The translations under genes and the position numbers were made by a program. This document shows, piece by piece, positions 19,891-30,552 of a stretch of 64,000 nucleotides of DNA. The DNA comes from Cyclospora cayetanensis (taxonomy: Eukaryota > Apicomplexa > Conoidasida > Eucoccidiorida > Eimeriidae). Location of the stretch: contig NW_020312759.1 of assembly GCF_002999335.1 (NCBI RefSeq), positions 1 through 64,000 of the forward strand, read 5' to 3'. The number at the start of each line of letters is the position of its first letter. The stretch's first letter is position 1. Below the pieces are notes generated by a model. The model saw nothing but the letters and a program-made list of their open reading frames with translations. It did not search any database and had not been told where the DNA came from.

Positions 19891-20676
19891 ATGGAGGAGG
19901 AGGCCCCGCGGGGGCTGGCGTCGCCGCGCCGCAACCCCGGGCAGCAGCAGCAGCAACAGCAGCCGCATGCGAATGTTCTGCTCCCATTGGTGGTGCTGGG
20001 TGCAATGGCATTGCTTCCGTCTCTCCTTTCTGCTGTAGGCAACCTTAATAGTGCCTTGCGCAGCAGCAGCAGTGGCAGCAGCGGCAGCCCTGCCGATACC
20101 AGCAGTGTTAGCCACGCCAGCAGTGTCAGCAGCCGCATGGAGTGGCTGCTGCAGCCGCACAACCCTCTTCCAGATGTCATGACACCGCATCAGATAACAG
20201 TTCAACTGTGTGTATCCTGAGGCACAGCCGGGGCCCTACAGCAGCTCACTTTATTCCTAAATCACCACCTAGGCCACCTGGAAGGCTTTAGGGTGGTCTC
20301 CCTTCATCATAACCCCGCCCCTTTGGTTCAGTTCCTGGGTTCTGCAGTGGATGCGACGCGTTGGCTTCTGCTGCTGTTGCTGCTACTGCCACGGCAGCTG
20401 CTACCTCTGCTGCTGCCGCGGGAGCGTGCTGACGCCTGGATTGCTGCAGCTGAAGGGAACAGGTTGATGCTGATGGGGCTTGTGTTCATTGGAGGCAACT
20501 TAATAAACAACTTGCTGCTGCAGACACGGGCCTTTGAGATCTTTTATGAACATGACTTGATATGGAGCGCCATAGAGAGGCACGCCAGGGGTCTTTCCCA
20601 CATGCCCACAGGCACCGAACTGTTGGAGGCTCTTGAAACTGCGGGGGCGCCTATCGCCGGCTGGAGAAGATTTTAA
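19891..20676 (+). CDS. SelT: Selenoprotein T (thioredoxin-like, Sec encoded by in-frame TGA)
   Basis: A 261-residue frame from ATG 19891 to TAA 20674-20676 if the TGA at 20218-20220 is read as selenocysteine (residue 110). The redox motif is CVSU, in QITVQLCVS-U-GTAGALQQL, matching the Cys-x-x-Sec loop of SelT. Downstream is the SelT C-terminal signature: IAAAEGNRLMLMGLVFIGGN, LLLQTRAFEIFYEHDLIWS and a final PTGTELLEALETAG. The upstream and downstream halves are in the same frame with no splice junction needed, and the length between CVSU and the C-terminal motif fits the family. Residues 1-109 contain a poly-Gln run, a hydrophobic segment (NVLLPLVVLGAMALLPSLLS) and a Ser-rich linker; a Leu-run membrane segment follows the redox loop. 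SelT is an ER-membrane oxidoreductase in animals. A SECIS element lies about 200 nt past the stop. Confidence 0.92.
20218..20220 (+). promoter_or_regulatory. SelT: TGA selenocysteine codon
   Basis: In-frame TGA within CVS-TGA-G, at the position where SelT proteins carry Sec. It separates two open frames that otherwise would be called as two unrelated short ORFs. Confidence 0.92.
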
Positions 20677-20879
20677 AATTTCTGGCATGCCAGTGCCGAC
20701 GTTTGGAAGATATCTTTTCCCGAGCTTACGGTCTAGGGCGAAGGGAAGCTCTTACAGGGGTAGCAACGGCCTCCATATGGCGGGAGGTGTGGCTGAGGGG
20801 TCGGTGGGCCATAGATCCATCAGCTGGTTCCCAAGGAAAACATCCTCATGCTTGCGATTTGTTTGGAGTGAGGATTATT

Positions 20880-20940
20880 GCGCACGAATGAATGGGTTCC
20901 CGCAAACCCTTAGGGGCGGGGAACCTAGGAAGAGCTGCGC
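20880..20940 (+). promoter_or_regulatory. SECIS element, type II
   Basis: Helix I pairs 20880-20884 (GCGCA) with 20936-20940 (TGCGC). The SECIS core is ATGA at 20888-20891 opposite GGAA at 20928-20931 (tandem G-A pairs). Helix II pairs 20893-20903 (TGGGTTCCCGC) with 20916-20927 (GCGGGGAACCTA), with a single bulged G at 20921 and one G-T pair. The unpaired AAA is at 20904-20906, 12 nt after ATGA, followed by a 3-bp mini-helix CCC/GGG (20907-20909 with 20913-20915) closed by TTA. The spacing and the conserved AA bulge fit the eukaryotic consensus, and the element lies in the expected 3' UTR. Confidence 0.9.
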
Positions 20941-21249
20941 TAGTCCCCCAAACACAGGGTATGCTAAGGCAACAAGTTTCGCGCAGTAATTCAGGCCAGG
21001 GTTTAGGACGTAGATCTAAACAGCAGCCATTCTGACGCTCTGAACGGCACAAGGTTTTTGGCACTTGCTGTGGAGCTAGATACCAAAAACGGTGAATGCG
21101 AGTGTGGCGTGGATACAGTGCTGTTTGGGCCGCACGATGTGCCCTATGCGTCTAAAAAGTCTGGTTACTGCAGTCTTTTTTTTACTTTTGATTCTCAGCA
21201 AAGCAATTCCAATTCATCTTTTGGGTGTAGAGTTCCACCTGAGGTTCCC

Positions 21250-22100
21250 GTAGGCAGGCACTTCTAATTCCGGATCTAATACAAGTGGACAGCGAATTAT
21301 TGATGATCTTTCAAAAGAGCTCTCTCTGACAGTGCCCCTCATATGTGAGACATAAGCTCTCACAACGGGTTAGGCTTGCACACTTGGGTCAACTGCGTGC
21401 GCGATTGAGTTCACGACAATTTATATAAATTCGATATTTTTAAAGGAAGCCAACGTAGTTAGTTCTGTGGCACCTCCAACTTGTAGAGGAATCACAGAGT
21501 AAGAGAAAGCACTAATTAATGAGAGAATTGCAAGTAATCTCAGCTATCTGGCCGCAAATCTCTTCGTATAGTCACCTTGCGCAACGCGTAAGCTTGCTGA
21601 CCCACCGGAACCAAAACTATACGCTCAAAACATCAACCGCTGGTTATAATTGCATGCTTCTCTTCTTTGAGCTGTGTGCAGACATTAGCGCACTCTACGA
21701 ACTGTTTTCTAGAATCCCTCCGCTGCTAAGTGCAGCTGCCGACCCCAGACCACCAGGTCTGGGCAGGAATCGATGTCGAGCTCCAATCTGTAGACGGGGC
21801 GTGCCGAAGAGCAACTACTATGACGAATGTACTGCTGTGCTATCAACCATCCATAAGAAACAGAAAAATCAAGCCAGGCAAGCTGAATCATGTGAGCGCA
21901 GAGTCTCAAGTATCGCAGAAGTGTGCGATTGGCGTGCTTTTCTGTCCACTGGCCTGAGGGAGACTCCCCATCACAACATTTTAATGGTCAGTGTGTACGT
22001 GGGCCATAAGAACACTCCACAACACACTAAAAACCTTTACATCTGTAGCTTCTATGGAATCAGTGGATTAGGTTGACCCGGGCTGATTTGCTGGATCTAT
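21250..22100 (+). repeat. Plus-oriented fragment of the dispersed retroelement
   Basis: Sequence around 21724-21900 (containing CCAGACCACCAGGTCTGGGC and AAAATCAAGCCAGGCAAGC) matches, in the same orientation, 34225-34385 upstream of the pol remnant at 34.8-37 kb. The segment starting near 21280 resembles 32.75 kb. It is therefore the 5' part of a plus-strand copy, abutting a minus-strand copy that begins near 22.3 kb. Confidence 0.5.
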
Positions 22101-22299
22101 CCACAACGGCGTAGATGCTAGTCTGACCTTAACATCTGGCAATTCAACAATCTAGCGCATATTCGAGTCAGTCCAAAGCGTTTTTAGCAGCCAAAAGACT
22201 TTGCAGAAGGCTGGATTTAAAGCACTATAGCGGCTTCAAATGTTGGCGCAGGCGGGACGCCTTCCAGGCCACCACGAAGGCCGAAAGAGCTTTTCCACT

Positions 22300-25200
22300 G
22301 TAATATCAATCCCACCATGGCCCGAAAGAGCAAGTCATGCGCCTTGCACAAAATGGAACTGCGGAGTGAGGTCAGAAAATACATGCGACGTGGTCCCTAT
22401 GTGTTTGAGCCACACCGCTCCATCCTCAAAGTGGTAGTGCTTCGCCCCTTTCCATTCTGGATTGTGGCAATAGTAGCAAACGTATGGATGTCAAAAGCAT
22501 AAGCCTCGGGCAACTTTTACAGGAGCCACTAATCATCAAAGACATTAGCAATCGCGCTGCAGAGCAATGAATCACGGGGGCACCACGAGATCGCGTCGGC
22601 GACCACAATGGTGACGTTTCCCATATACATGACTGTACAGCCGTACTGCTAGAGGCGCCCAAGCCAGCGAACAGCTTTACGGTCATCAAAGGCCTAAAAG
22701 TGTTTACAAAGTATACCAAAGACTGATGGTCTGTCTGGACAGTAGAATGAGGCCCATAGAGGTAGAGCTAGCATTTTTGCACGCCTCACCTTACCGTGCC
22801 AAGTTCCTTTACTCGCAATGGATATTGCTGCTTGGTTGTGCTAAAACGAATAAAGAAGCAAGCACTAGCGTTGTGCTTCAACAAGCCTTAACTTTTTTGA
22901 AAGAGAATAACACCACTGCTACGCCACTAGTATTGGTTTCTACGAACGACGAAAACTCATAATGGGGCAAGGCAGGTGCAAGAGGGGTTGTAAGGCAGCG
23001 AGTAAGCGTCCTTGCTGCCTCCTCTGTCAAAGTCTCAGACAGCGTTTCCTGTAGTATTACATCAAAGAAGCAGCGATCCGAGCGAATTTGCGAATGAAAG
23101 CTCTATAATACGATGCAAGCCCATAGAACGTCTCAACGTCCTTGCGGGTGCGCGATGGTAGAGAACACGCTTTCACTGCTTTATTTTTTGCCGGACGTGG
23201 CTCCATGCCTCATGCCGAGAGACGGGATTCAGTAACAATATTCTTCTCATTAAAATAAACGCATGCTTGCCTTTACATACTACTGCTTGTCCCTCATGAG
23301 ATGAAACGCACACCGGTAGCTGCTCTAAGTGCTCTTTAGCGTTTTGGCTTTGCACTAGGGCGTCGTCCATGTAGAGAGCCATCCGCCCCTCCTTGATGGG
23401 CTCCTAAACGTCCTCATTATTTTGCCGCTGTAGTTAAGTTGAGGTAATAGGAACTGCAAAAGGTGGTGGCGAGTGCAAGTACAGGGCATCTTTTTGTGCC
23501 TGTGATGTGGGTGAGGAGGGATTTGTAAGAAAGAGTTTATCGAATCCAATATCTAGCAGATTGCTTATCTGAATAGCCTGTGAACTAGCTTTTTGATGTG
23601 AGACATGTGGAAATCTTGCTTCGCAGTGATCTTGTTCAGAAGCTTGAAGCTAACGCACATGCTACGCGTTTCGTCCTGTTCGACACCAATAGTGGCTTAT
23701 GCCCAAAGCGCGTTGTCAAATCCTGCACTGTGCCTTTCAGAAAGCCGCAAACCTGCCACGCAGTCTTCAAGGCATGCTGCGGTGGCTTTTGATACAGCGG
23801 AACAAAGGTCTAGATTCACCCAGGTGTTCGCCTCCTACGTGGCGGCGGATGACCAGCAGGTCGCAAGCTCGTCGTTTTTAAGCACATCCGCGGACTCTTT
23901 GATATTTCCCGCTCGTGTGTGACTTGGTTGAATGGTTCATCATAGTTTCTGATCAAGAACCGGGTGCAAAGCCAGTAGAACAATATGCATGCTCTGGAAC
24001 GACTTCTCTTACTGCGCTGGTGAGCCACCGGCATGACGACTCTGCTGCACCTTGTTGGGGTATCAGCTCTACCTTGCCCTTCATAGATCGCATAGCGCTG
24101 TTACGTAATACCAGGATTTGATTTTCTAGCCCCTTCCGGAAACCTAAACTCCACAGCGCGCAGCCGTGGCCGCATGCGCTTCCTCCAAGGGGTCTCCTTC
24201 AGCATACCTAAGATTATGTTGTGGTATTCCGGTCCAACATGCAAGACACAGACCATGCTAGCAGATCTTGCTTGAGGCTATATGTTAATGTTATAGCCTT
24301 GCGTAACCCTGCATTCTGATTCGCGTGAGCAAACCAGAGGCTTAGGGACATGGCTAACGAGTGAACCCGCAGATCGCCATTCTGCGACATCTCCTGTGAC
24401 AAGAGATCCGTCTCATATCCCGTATCAAGCATAGCTTACAACTTTGGATCATAATTTTGCGCTTATAACAGAACTGCTCGTCGATGGGCTCGTAAGTAGG
24501 GCTACATACTCTGTAGCCCCCGTCACTGCGCCGTAGCCTGCTTGGGGGCTTTCCGTTCCTCTTTTGTGCATTCTTTGCTCTCCAAGCAGCTTTATTCCGG
24601 TAGGATCACTTTCGCTGTTCAAGTGTATGCGTTGGCAGCTGCGGATCAGACGACCTATTGCCCCACAAAAGAAGTGGGTGCGCTGTCCAACGGGGAAATC
24701 TGGTCCTACTCAAGAACGCGGGCACTCGGGCTTTCTTTTTCTCATTTACTTACGAATTTAAGCTGAAATCGGTTGACATGACCATGCATCCATAGATTCT
24801 AAATCTCGAGTTGGCTCATTCTTCATATTTCTTGAAATGTCGATCTATTGTCATATTTTTTGATTCAGCTTTCTCAATCCTCTCCAAGCTTGCTGCTGAA
24901 CTGATCTCAGCACAGACTATTGAATCACATCTTGTATAAAGGCGTAAACTGTAGTAATCCCTGCAGCCAGGATATGTACTCTGCGTGAATGGGGCTACCG
25001 GTAAAGTGCTTTTCTCTCCAATAGACATTTCGCAAGGAGCACACGCCTTTTCAACTGAAGTTACAAAGCGAGGTACATCTCCAACAGGGTAATGGAATCG
25101 TTGAGTACTTGCCCCTCCTCATAGCCAGTGTACTGTTGCGGTTTCCATAACCTAATTGATGCATCCAAACACACTTCGTCGGACGACAAATGATGCTTTG

Positions 25201-25300
25201 ACACCAGCTCTGGGGCTGGTACAATCACATGTATAAGCTTCCAGGCCACATCCTAACTGGTGTGATGCTGTTGTAAGCTTCCTTCGGTAAAGAGCTTCCT
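22300..25300 (-). mobile_element. Decayed Ty3/gypsy-like retrotransposon pol (copy A)
   Basis: Reading the minus strand, conserved blocks appear in pol order but in shifting frames with stops. A block shared by all copies lies at about 25.13-25.07 kb (GQVLNDSITLLEMYLAL). The reverse transcriptase active-site region is at about 23.38 kb (MALYMDDALVQSQNAKEHLE, the YxDD box plus the following helix). The RT thumb is at about 23.13-23.06 kb (VETFYGLASYYRAFIRKFAR). RNase H blocks are at about 22.76-22.70 (VQTDHQSLVYFV) and 22.60-22.56 kb (VVADAISWCPRDS). The YMDD box is intact but the frame is not, so this is a fossil. A following His/Cys-linker-like segment (YAFDIHTFATIATIQNGK, about 22.5 kb) matches copy B. 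Confidence 0.8.
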
Positions 25301-25449
25301 TTTTAGCTGGTTGCGGAGAAAGGGTCCTGTTTAACTACAATATAACGATATCGAGACCAACCAGCTGTAGAAGGAACACCTGATATCCCACTGTATGCAC
25401 AGCTGGTGAGTAGGCAGGGAACACTTGCATCGAGCGATGCGGCACTACC

Positions 25450-25850
25450 AACTATAAGGCGCCATCTAAAGTCCTCGCATGGAGACATCTCAATTCAGAC
25501 TCAAGGCAAACAAGTGACAAAATTACTCAGTGTTTCTTTCAAATCATTTCATTCTCTGCTGGTAGCTTTTCACAGTTGCCGACGTGGCGGCAAAGACACA
25601 GCTAGGACGCGAGTAACTCTACCCTCTCGGCACTCCGAGCATTCCAAGCTAGTCGCACATAGCATGAAGGCGACCTGCACTCAACACTGCGTCTTCTTGC
25701 TTTAAACTCACACTACTATCACATAAAGAAGATATGAGAACAAGCGAATAAGCCAGTTTGTGCTTTAATGGTTCTCAGTTGAATAGAACTGGTGTAGTAG
25801 AAAGTGCTGGAAGGTCTTAGCAGGGAGACTTGTCACTTCATACTGAATAC
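25450..25850 (+). repeat. Dispersed LTR-like repeat
   Basis: Shares ordered short blocks with about 32.73-33.10, 44.08-44.46 and (partly) 51.84-51.95 kb: a CGGCACTCCGA/CAGCACTCCGA block, then CAACACTGCGTCTTCTTGCT or close variants, then a TAGTAGAAAGTGCTGG-like end. All copies are in the same orientation. Two of them sit just upstream of plus-strand pol remnants, so an LTR is the natural reading, but I could not define termini or target-site duplications. Confidence 0.45.
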
Positions 25851-27214
25851 ACACCAAAAAGAAAGGTATGACTGCTCTTTACGAGGGGATCCGAGGGGAA
25901 TAAACAAGAAAAGGGGTGAGTTCTTTGGAGAAGCAGGTAGCAACCTTAATTTAGGTTTGCGTTGAGTCTGTAATTAATTGCCACCCTGGGGGTACCCCTG
26001 AGGGAGCGCCACATCTCGCCCACGCGCTCGTAACATCGCGCCGTACTGCATCGAGCTAGGACTCTTCTGCAATAAAATAGATTGACAAACAAACATACCA
26101 ATTGATCAACACTTTGCAGATCAATATCTAAAAGTAATCATTCTCGTGGAAGATGTTTACGTTCAGCAGAGCGCGTTCCATAGCCGGCTATACGGTTCAA
26201 TACCTATTAGCTTGCAACAAGTAAAAAATCCAGCTTACCCCGGCATTTATCACAGTCCGTAGGGAGACATCAGATGGGCAAGACCAGGACCCACGAATGA
26301 AAAGTACAGCAATACAGAATACTGCACAGGGTGGCAAACTCCGCTGATCAGTGCATTATAACTCCCTTCTTCGTTAACAAATACGGTTGTTCTCTTGGAA
26401 TTCATTCAGTTGCTTTGCCAATGGGCCAGCATGTGCGGCTGTGGCTGACGTCCACACAACCTGCTCATGTGGTAGATCTGACGAGACAATTACCAGTCCC
26501 CAACATAGACCGCCCCGCATGGTTTCGTTCACATCGTTTCGACTCGTGAGTTACTCTCTCTAAGTTCAACAGTTGTACACGCATAAGAACGCTGGCTGCA
26601 TATCACAGCTACAAAATCTTATTTCTTGCACTGCTAGCTCTACTTCAGAAGAAGGACGATCCCGAGTTCTTTCTCGGACATATGCGAGAGACAAGATAGT
26701 ACAAACCCATGTCCTAAGTAAAACTGAACAGAAACTCTTTTTTTTAGCTCCAGTTAATTGATTAGCTAAAATATAAACAGCGGGATTGCTATGTCTCCCC
26801 ATTGCATGCTCGCTCATGTGTCGTTGTACTCGCTCAGCCACCTTGACTACACAACTCGGGACTACAGTGTGGTTCAAGGTGGAATTAGTTCACGGAAAAT
26901 TAATCGCTTATATGATATAAACTGCTTTGTTTTGTCCGGTTCTACCACAGAATCTGCTAGTATCTAAACAGCATGCTTCCAGATGATCAGGTCACACTAT
27001 AGGTTTCGTGTTTAGGTACAGTATGGCCCCACCACCCTGTCTTTGTTTGTGAAAACCTTGGCTTGCCTGTCCTTATCATTGCATTTGGAGCCCATACAAT
27101 GTAGTGGCTGAAGCGTGGACAGCAAGGATATGTGGTCTCCTCCCCATTCATTTACCCATACCGTCTTGGCTTGTGGATTTTTCGCTGCATGAAGTGCCTC
27201 CCATAAGCCCTAAA

Positions 27215-30200
27215 ATGGCTAAGCCTTATGGTCGGGGGGCTGATTTGGACACGCCCAAAACGTGGAAGAGGCTGCCAGCAGGGCAGTGTCTTTCTTTCTA
27301 TTTTCCTGACCATGCTGAAAACTTACAAGCAGCGGAGGGGTACTCCCCCCTCTTCTGCCATTCCATCTTTGGAGATGACGAAGAAATACCCGGTTTCGAA
27401 GAGCTGAAGCTTCAGATCTTTTTTTCTAGCGGACTTCGCATGCACACCCTCGTCCTAGTAGGCTGATGGCGCAACGCAGCTGATACCCTCCCGTTCTGCA
27501 CCCTCGCGTGTCTTCGTCTACCTTTATCTTAACTGTTTCCGATTCCAACCTTTCTGCATCATCCGCTTCCTGCTTAAATGGCCAATTGTGTTTAGCGCAT
27601 GTTATAGTGTTCGTTTCACTCTCCCTGTTGTTGTCTACCCGTGTGTCTGCCCATCCGTCTACGGGTGCATCCCCATGTGCATTTCCATCCAGGCCACTGG
27701 ATCTCCATGTGAAGCCATTGGCGGGGGAGGAACTAAGACACTGTGCCTCTCTCGGCGAGGAAGTCATAAGCTGCAGGGGGAGGCTCCCTGTTGGCGTCAC
27801 TTGTTGGACTGTTTGCTTAGCGCGCCCTTCCCTGGGGACTTCTGTGAGACTGAGGAGGAATTTTGTGCTTTGCTACGACAAGAACATAGCTGGACCGCAG
27901 AGAAGGATCCTCTCTTAAAAGAAGGAAAGCTCTGGGCGGAGGCATGGGACGAGAGCAAGCAGGCGAAGCTCCAACTCTTCTCCTTTTCGGTGGCGCGTTA
28001 CAGCACCTCCCCCGGAATAGCACGAGTTGAAGAAACAGCGGGAGACGCAGCAATTGAAACACCACGAAATGTGCAACTGAGTGCATTTGAGACCCTTCAC
28101 AGGCGGCAAGAGTGGCTGATGCGGTTTTACATTGACGGCACTCGGCCGGTGAGCACGGAAACCCTTAAATTACATGCACAGAAACCGACATTTGTTTGCT
28201 ATGGTTTGGTTTTATCTGATGCTTCCAGCTTCTCTTCTTTATCAATGCTTCCACAACATGCATTGTTTCAGCTGTACAGCCAGCAGGTCGGCCTTATATA
28301 TATCTTGCAGTATGCAGAGAAATTCCTCCCTCCTTTCCAAGGCTTTAGAGGTTGAGAAGCACGCAGCAGAGAACGAAGCAATTTTCAATTAAGCCTTTAA
28401 GCGGAAGAATCTTAGCTTGTGGCATTCTTCTCCGTATTGATGCCTCGGATGAATCTGCTCATCTCTTTCCGTCGCCTTTCTGGTTGTTCTGCTGCAGCTG
28501 GAGTACGACTCGCGTTGGCAAGTGGTGCTCCCATTGTACATCCGTGAGCCTAGAAGCGAGTCACTTGCTTGCTGGCCTAATGGAGCAACTTTGCAAAAGA
28601 GAGCTGCATGTACACGCCAAGCGGCGGAAGGCCTCCTGCAGCCCGATCAGGAGCATCATCAAGAAACAAACGTGCAAAATTCTTCATATTCCAGCTCCAC
28701 CCACTCAAAGCGTCTCAAACTAGCAAAGGATGCTCGCGAAGGAGGAAAAGAGGGAAGTGCAGACCCCCTTTCGGAGGTTGGCAGTGGCGACAACTTCAGA
28801 GCAGCCCTCGAAAGCTCTAAGGAAAACAGCAATCACAATGGAGGAGCGTATGAAGGTTGGAAGGTAGCAGCTGACACAGTGCCTCCGCCACAGCACTCAG
28901 GGGCAGTGCTGCAACACGCGACGTGTTCCAATAAAGAGAGCTCTCCCCCGGGCCGTGGTGCACTCCCGTGGATAGAAGTCGTTGGTTGCATTACAACATA
29001 CTCGTTTTATGCCATGACGGGAGGCGAAAAGCTGCGAATCAGTCAGGTTCTGGTGTTTCCGCAGTTCCAAGGCAGGGGTAAGGAGTGGTTTTCTGCTGCA
29101 AGCCAGCCAGGGACGTGAATTAGGGGAGAGACAGTTTCGGATTGGTAGATGGAAACGAAGTATTGCAGAGGAGAACCCTCCTCTCGTACAGTTTGGCGTT
29201 TAGCAGTTAAGAAATAACAGGCAGAGGAAAATATCATTGAAAAATTCTCGAAGAACCCAAGTGTCTCGGAGCTTAACAGTCCCAGTTCGGTCAAACAATA
29301 AGGGATTGCTTGCGCTGCAGTTACTGTAGGAACAACCTGTGGGGAGCCACCATGCGCCTTGAGGCTTTAGTTTTGTTCCATGTTGTGCTGCACAACTGTC
29401 CGCGAACCACAACTCTGACTGCATTTGCAAATTCAGTTTCCTTATGATTCCTTGTTGCCCGTATATAGGCCTTGGTTTTCGACTCATGGAGTGTATATAC
29501 ACCCTGGCTCTACAGAATCCAAGAGTTTCAGCAGTACTGGTGGAGAACCCGGCCCCTTCATTCAGTCAGCTGCGCGACGCCGTCTTGTTGTCTCTGTGCT
29601 TCTCGTCCGGTCTTCTCTCCCCTCAGCTCCTTCGTCCTTCGTGGGAAAGGGAGGAACCCCTCATTACTGAAAGCAACGGGGTAGACAATAAGGAGAGCCA
29701 GAAAGCAGCGACCCATCTGCCCCAGAAGGCACGCGAGATCCTGTCGAGCTTCACCAAGGAGACTCCTGCTCAGATTACCAGGTGCAGAATAAGCAACAGT
29801 TCATCAATGCTAGAGCTTCGCGCACATACATTTTGCTCTCTGTGCGTGTGTCCTGTTAGCCTCGGATTTTCGGGATAGTGAAATGCACGTGCTTACTCAC
29901 ACTCTAAGATGTTTTTACTGTGGAGCTGTTTCTCTCTGCTTGTTGAATGGAGTTGGCATCTTGAGTCAGCTTGACTTCTTCCATTGAAATGAGGCTGCTG
30001 TGTCTCATCCCTTTTGTCAAGACTGTATGGGAGGTGAAGGCTTCTTCTATTTGCTCTGCTTGATACGCATGTGACAGACTCCTGGATATACTGCAGCTCG
30101 CTGAGTTATTGCCCATGTCCTGCGGCCCGGGGGAAAACCCCAACTCAATCATCACAGGAGCAGGAGGCAGAGGATGGCGAACTACCTCACAACATAGACA

Positions 30201-30552
30201 ACAAAATGCCATAGTCTCTGCCGCTCATAAGGGGACTGAAAAGGCTGCCAAGGGCGGCTGTAAAACTGGCGACGAGAAATTCCCTTCAGTGGCCTCTGAA
30301 ATATCGTCTAAAGCGCATTCTGAGGGAGGACTTGAAAAGCGCGAGGAAGATTTAGATCCGTCTTGTGAAACCTTTTCTGCATTGCGCTTGCGGGTAAAAC
30401 GCCGTCTTTGGAACGAAGCGGCTGGAGGGCAGAAATCCTTAAAAGCAGAGGGAAAGGCAACATCGTGGAACTCTTCGAATGTCGTTTCTGAAGTGGTAAA
30501 GCAGCAGCTGCAGAAAGAATGGCTACTTCACTTTTCGTCCTACTGCAGGTGA
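27215..30552 (+). CDS. HAT1: Histone acetyltransferase type B catalytic subunit (HAT1-like)
   Basis: Phase-consistent exons: 27215-27457, 27693-28148, 28498-29077, 29469-29781, 29994-30033 and 30097-30552, about 695 residues. HAT1 landmarks in order are FCHSIFGDDEEIPGFEELKL near residue 50, FCETEEEFCALL, WLMRFYIDG, the GNAT acetyl-CoA motif A (LRISQVLVFPQFQGRG across the exon 3/4 junction, then LGFRLMECIY), and VLVENPAPSFSQLRD matching the family ITxEDPSxxFxxLRD block. HAT1 acetylates newly made histone H4 before nuclear import and deposition. At nearly twice the yeast length, the extra sequence is a roughly 130-residue low-complexity insertion in exon 3 and a Ser/Lys/Glu-rich C-terminal region. 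The start is the first ATG in frame (27215). The small exon 29994-30033 and the extreme C-terminus are the least certain; a GTGAGC donor at 30549 may extend the gene. Confidence 0.85.

Larger units (their letters stand above)
20941..27214. other. Retroelement-rich gene-poor region
   Basis: No intact gene. It holds a plus-strand repeat fragment (about 21.25-22.1 kb), a minus-strand decayed Ty3/gypsy pol (about 22.3-25.3 kb) and an LTR-like repeat (about 25.45-25.85 kb), described separately. In 25.9-27.2 kb I see no supported gene; the short frame at 26331-26549 has no start context, splice partner or known domain. Confidence 0.55.

Noticed and set aside
20293..20676. Independent 127-residue ORF starting at a GTG
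   Set aside because: It is the 3' half of selenoprotein T; the upstream frame is identical and the SelT motif spans the TGA.
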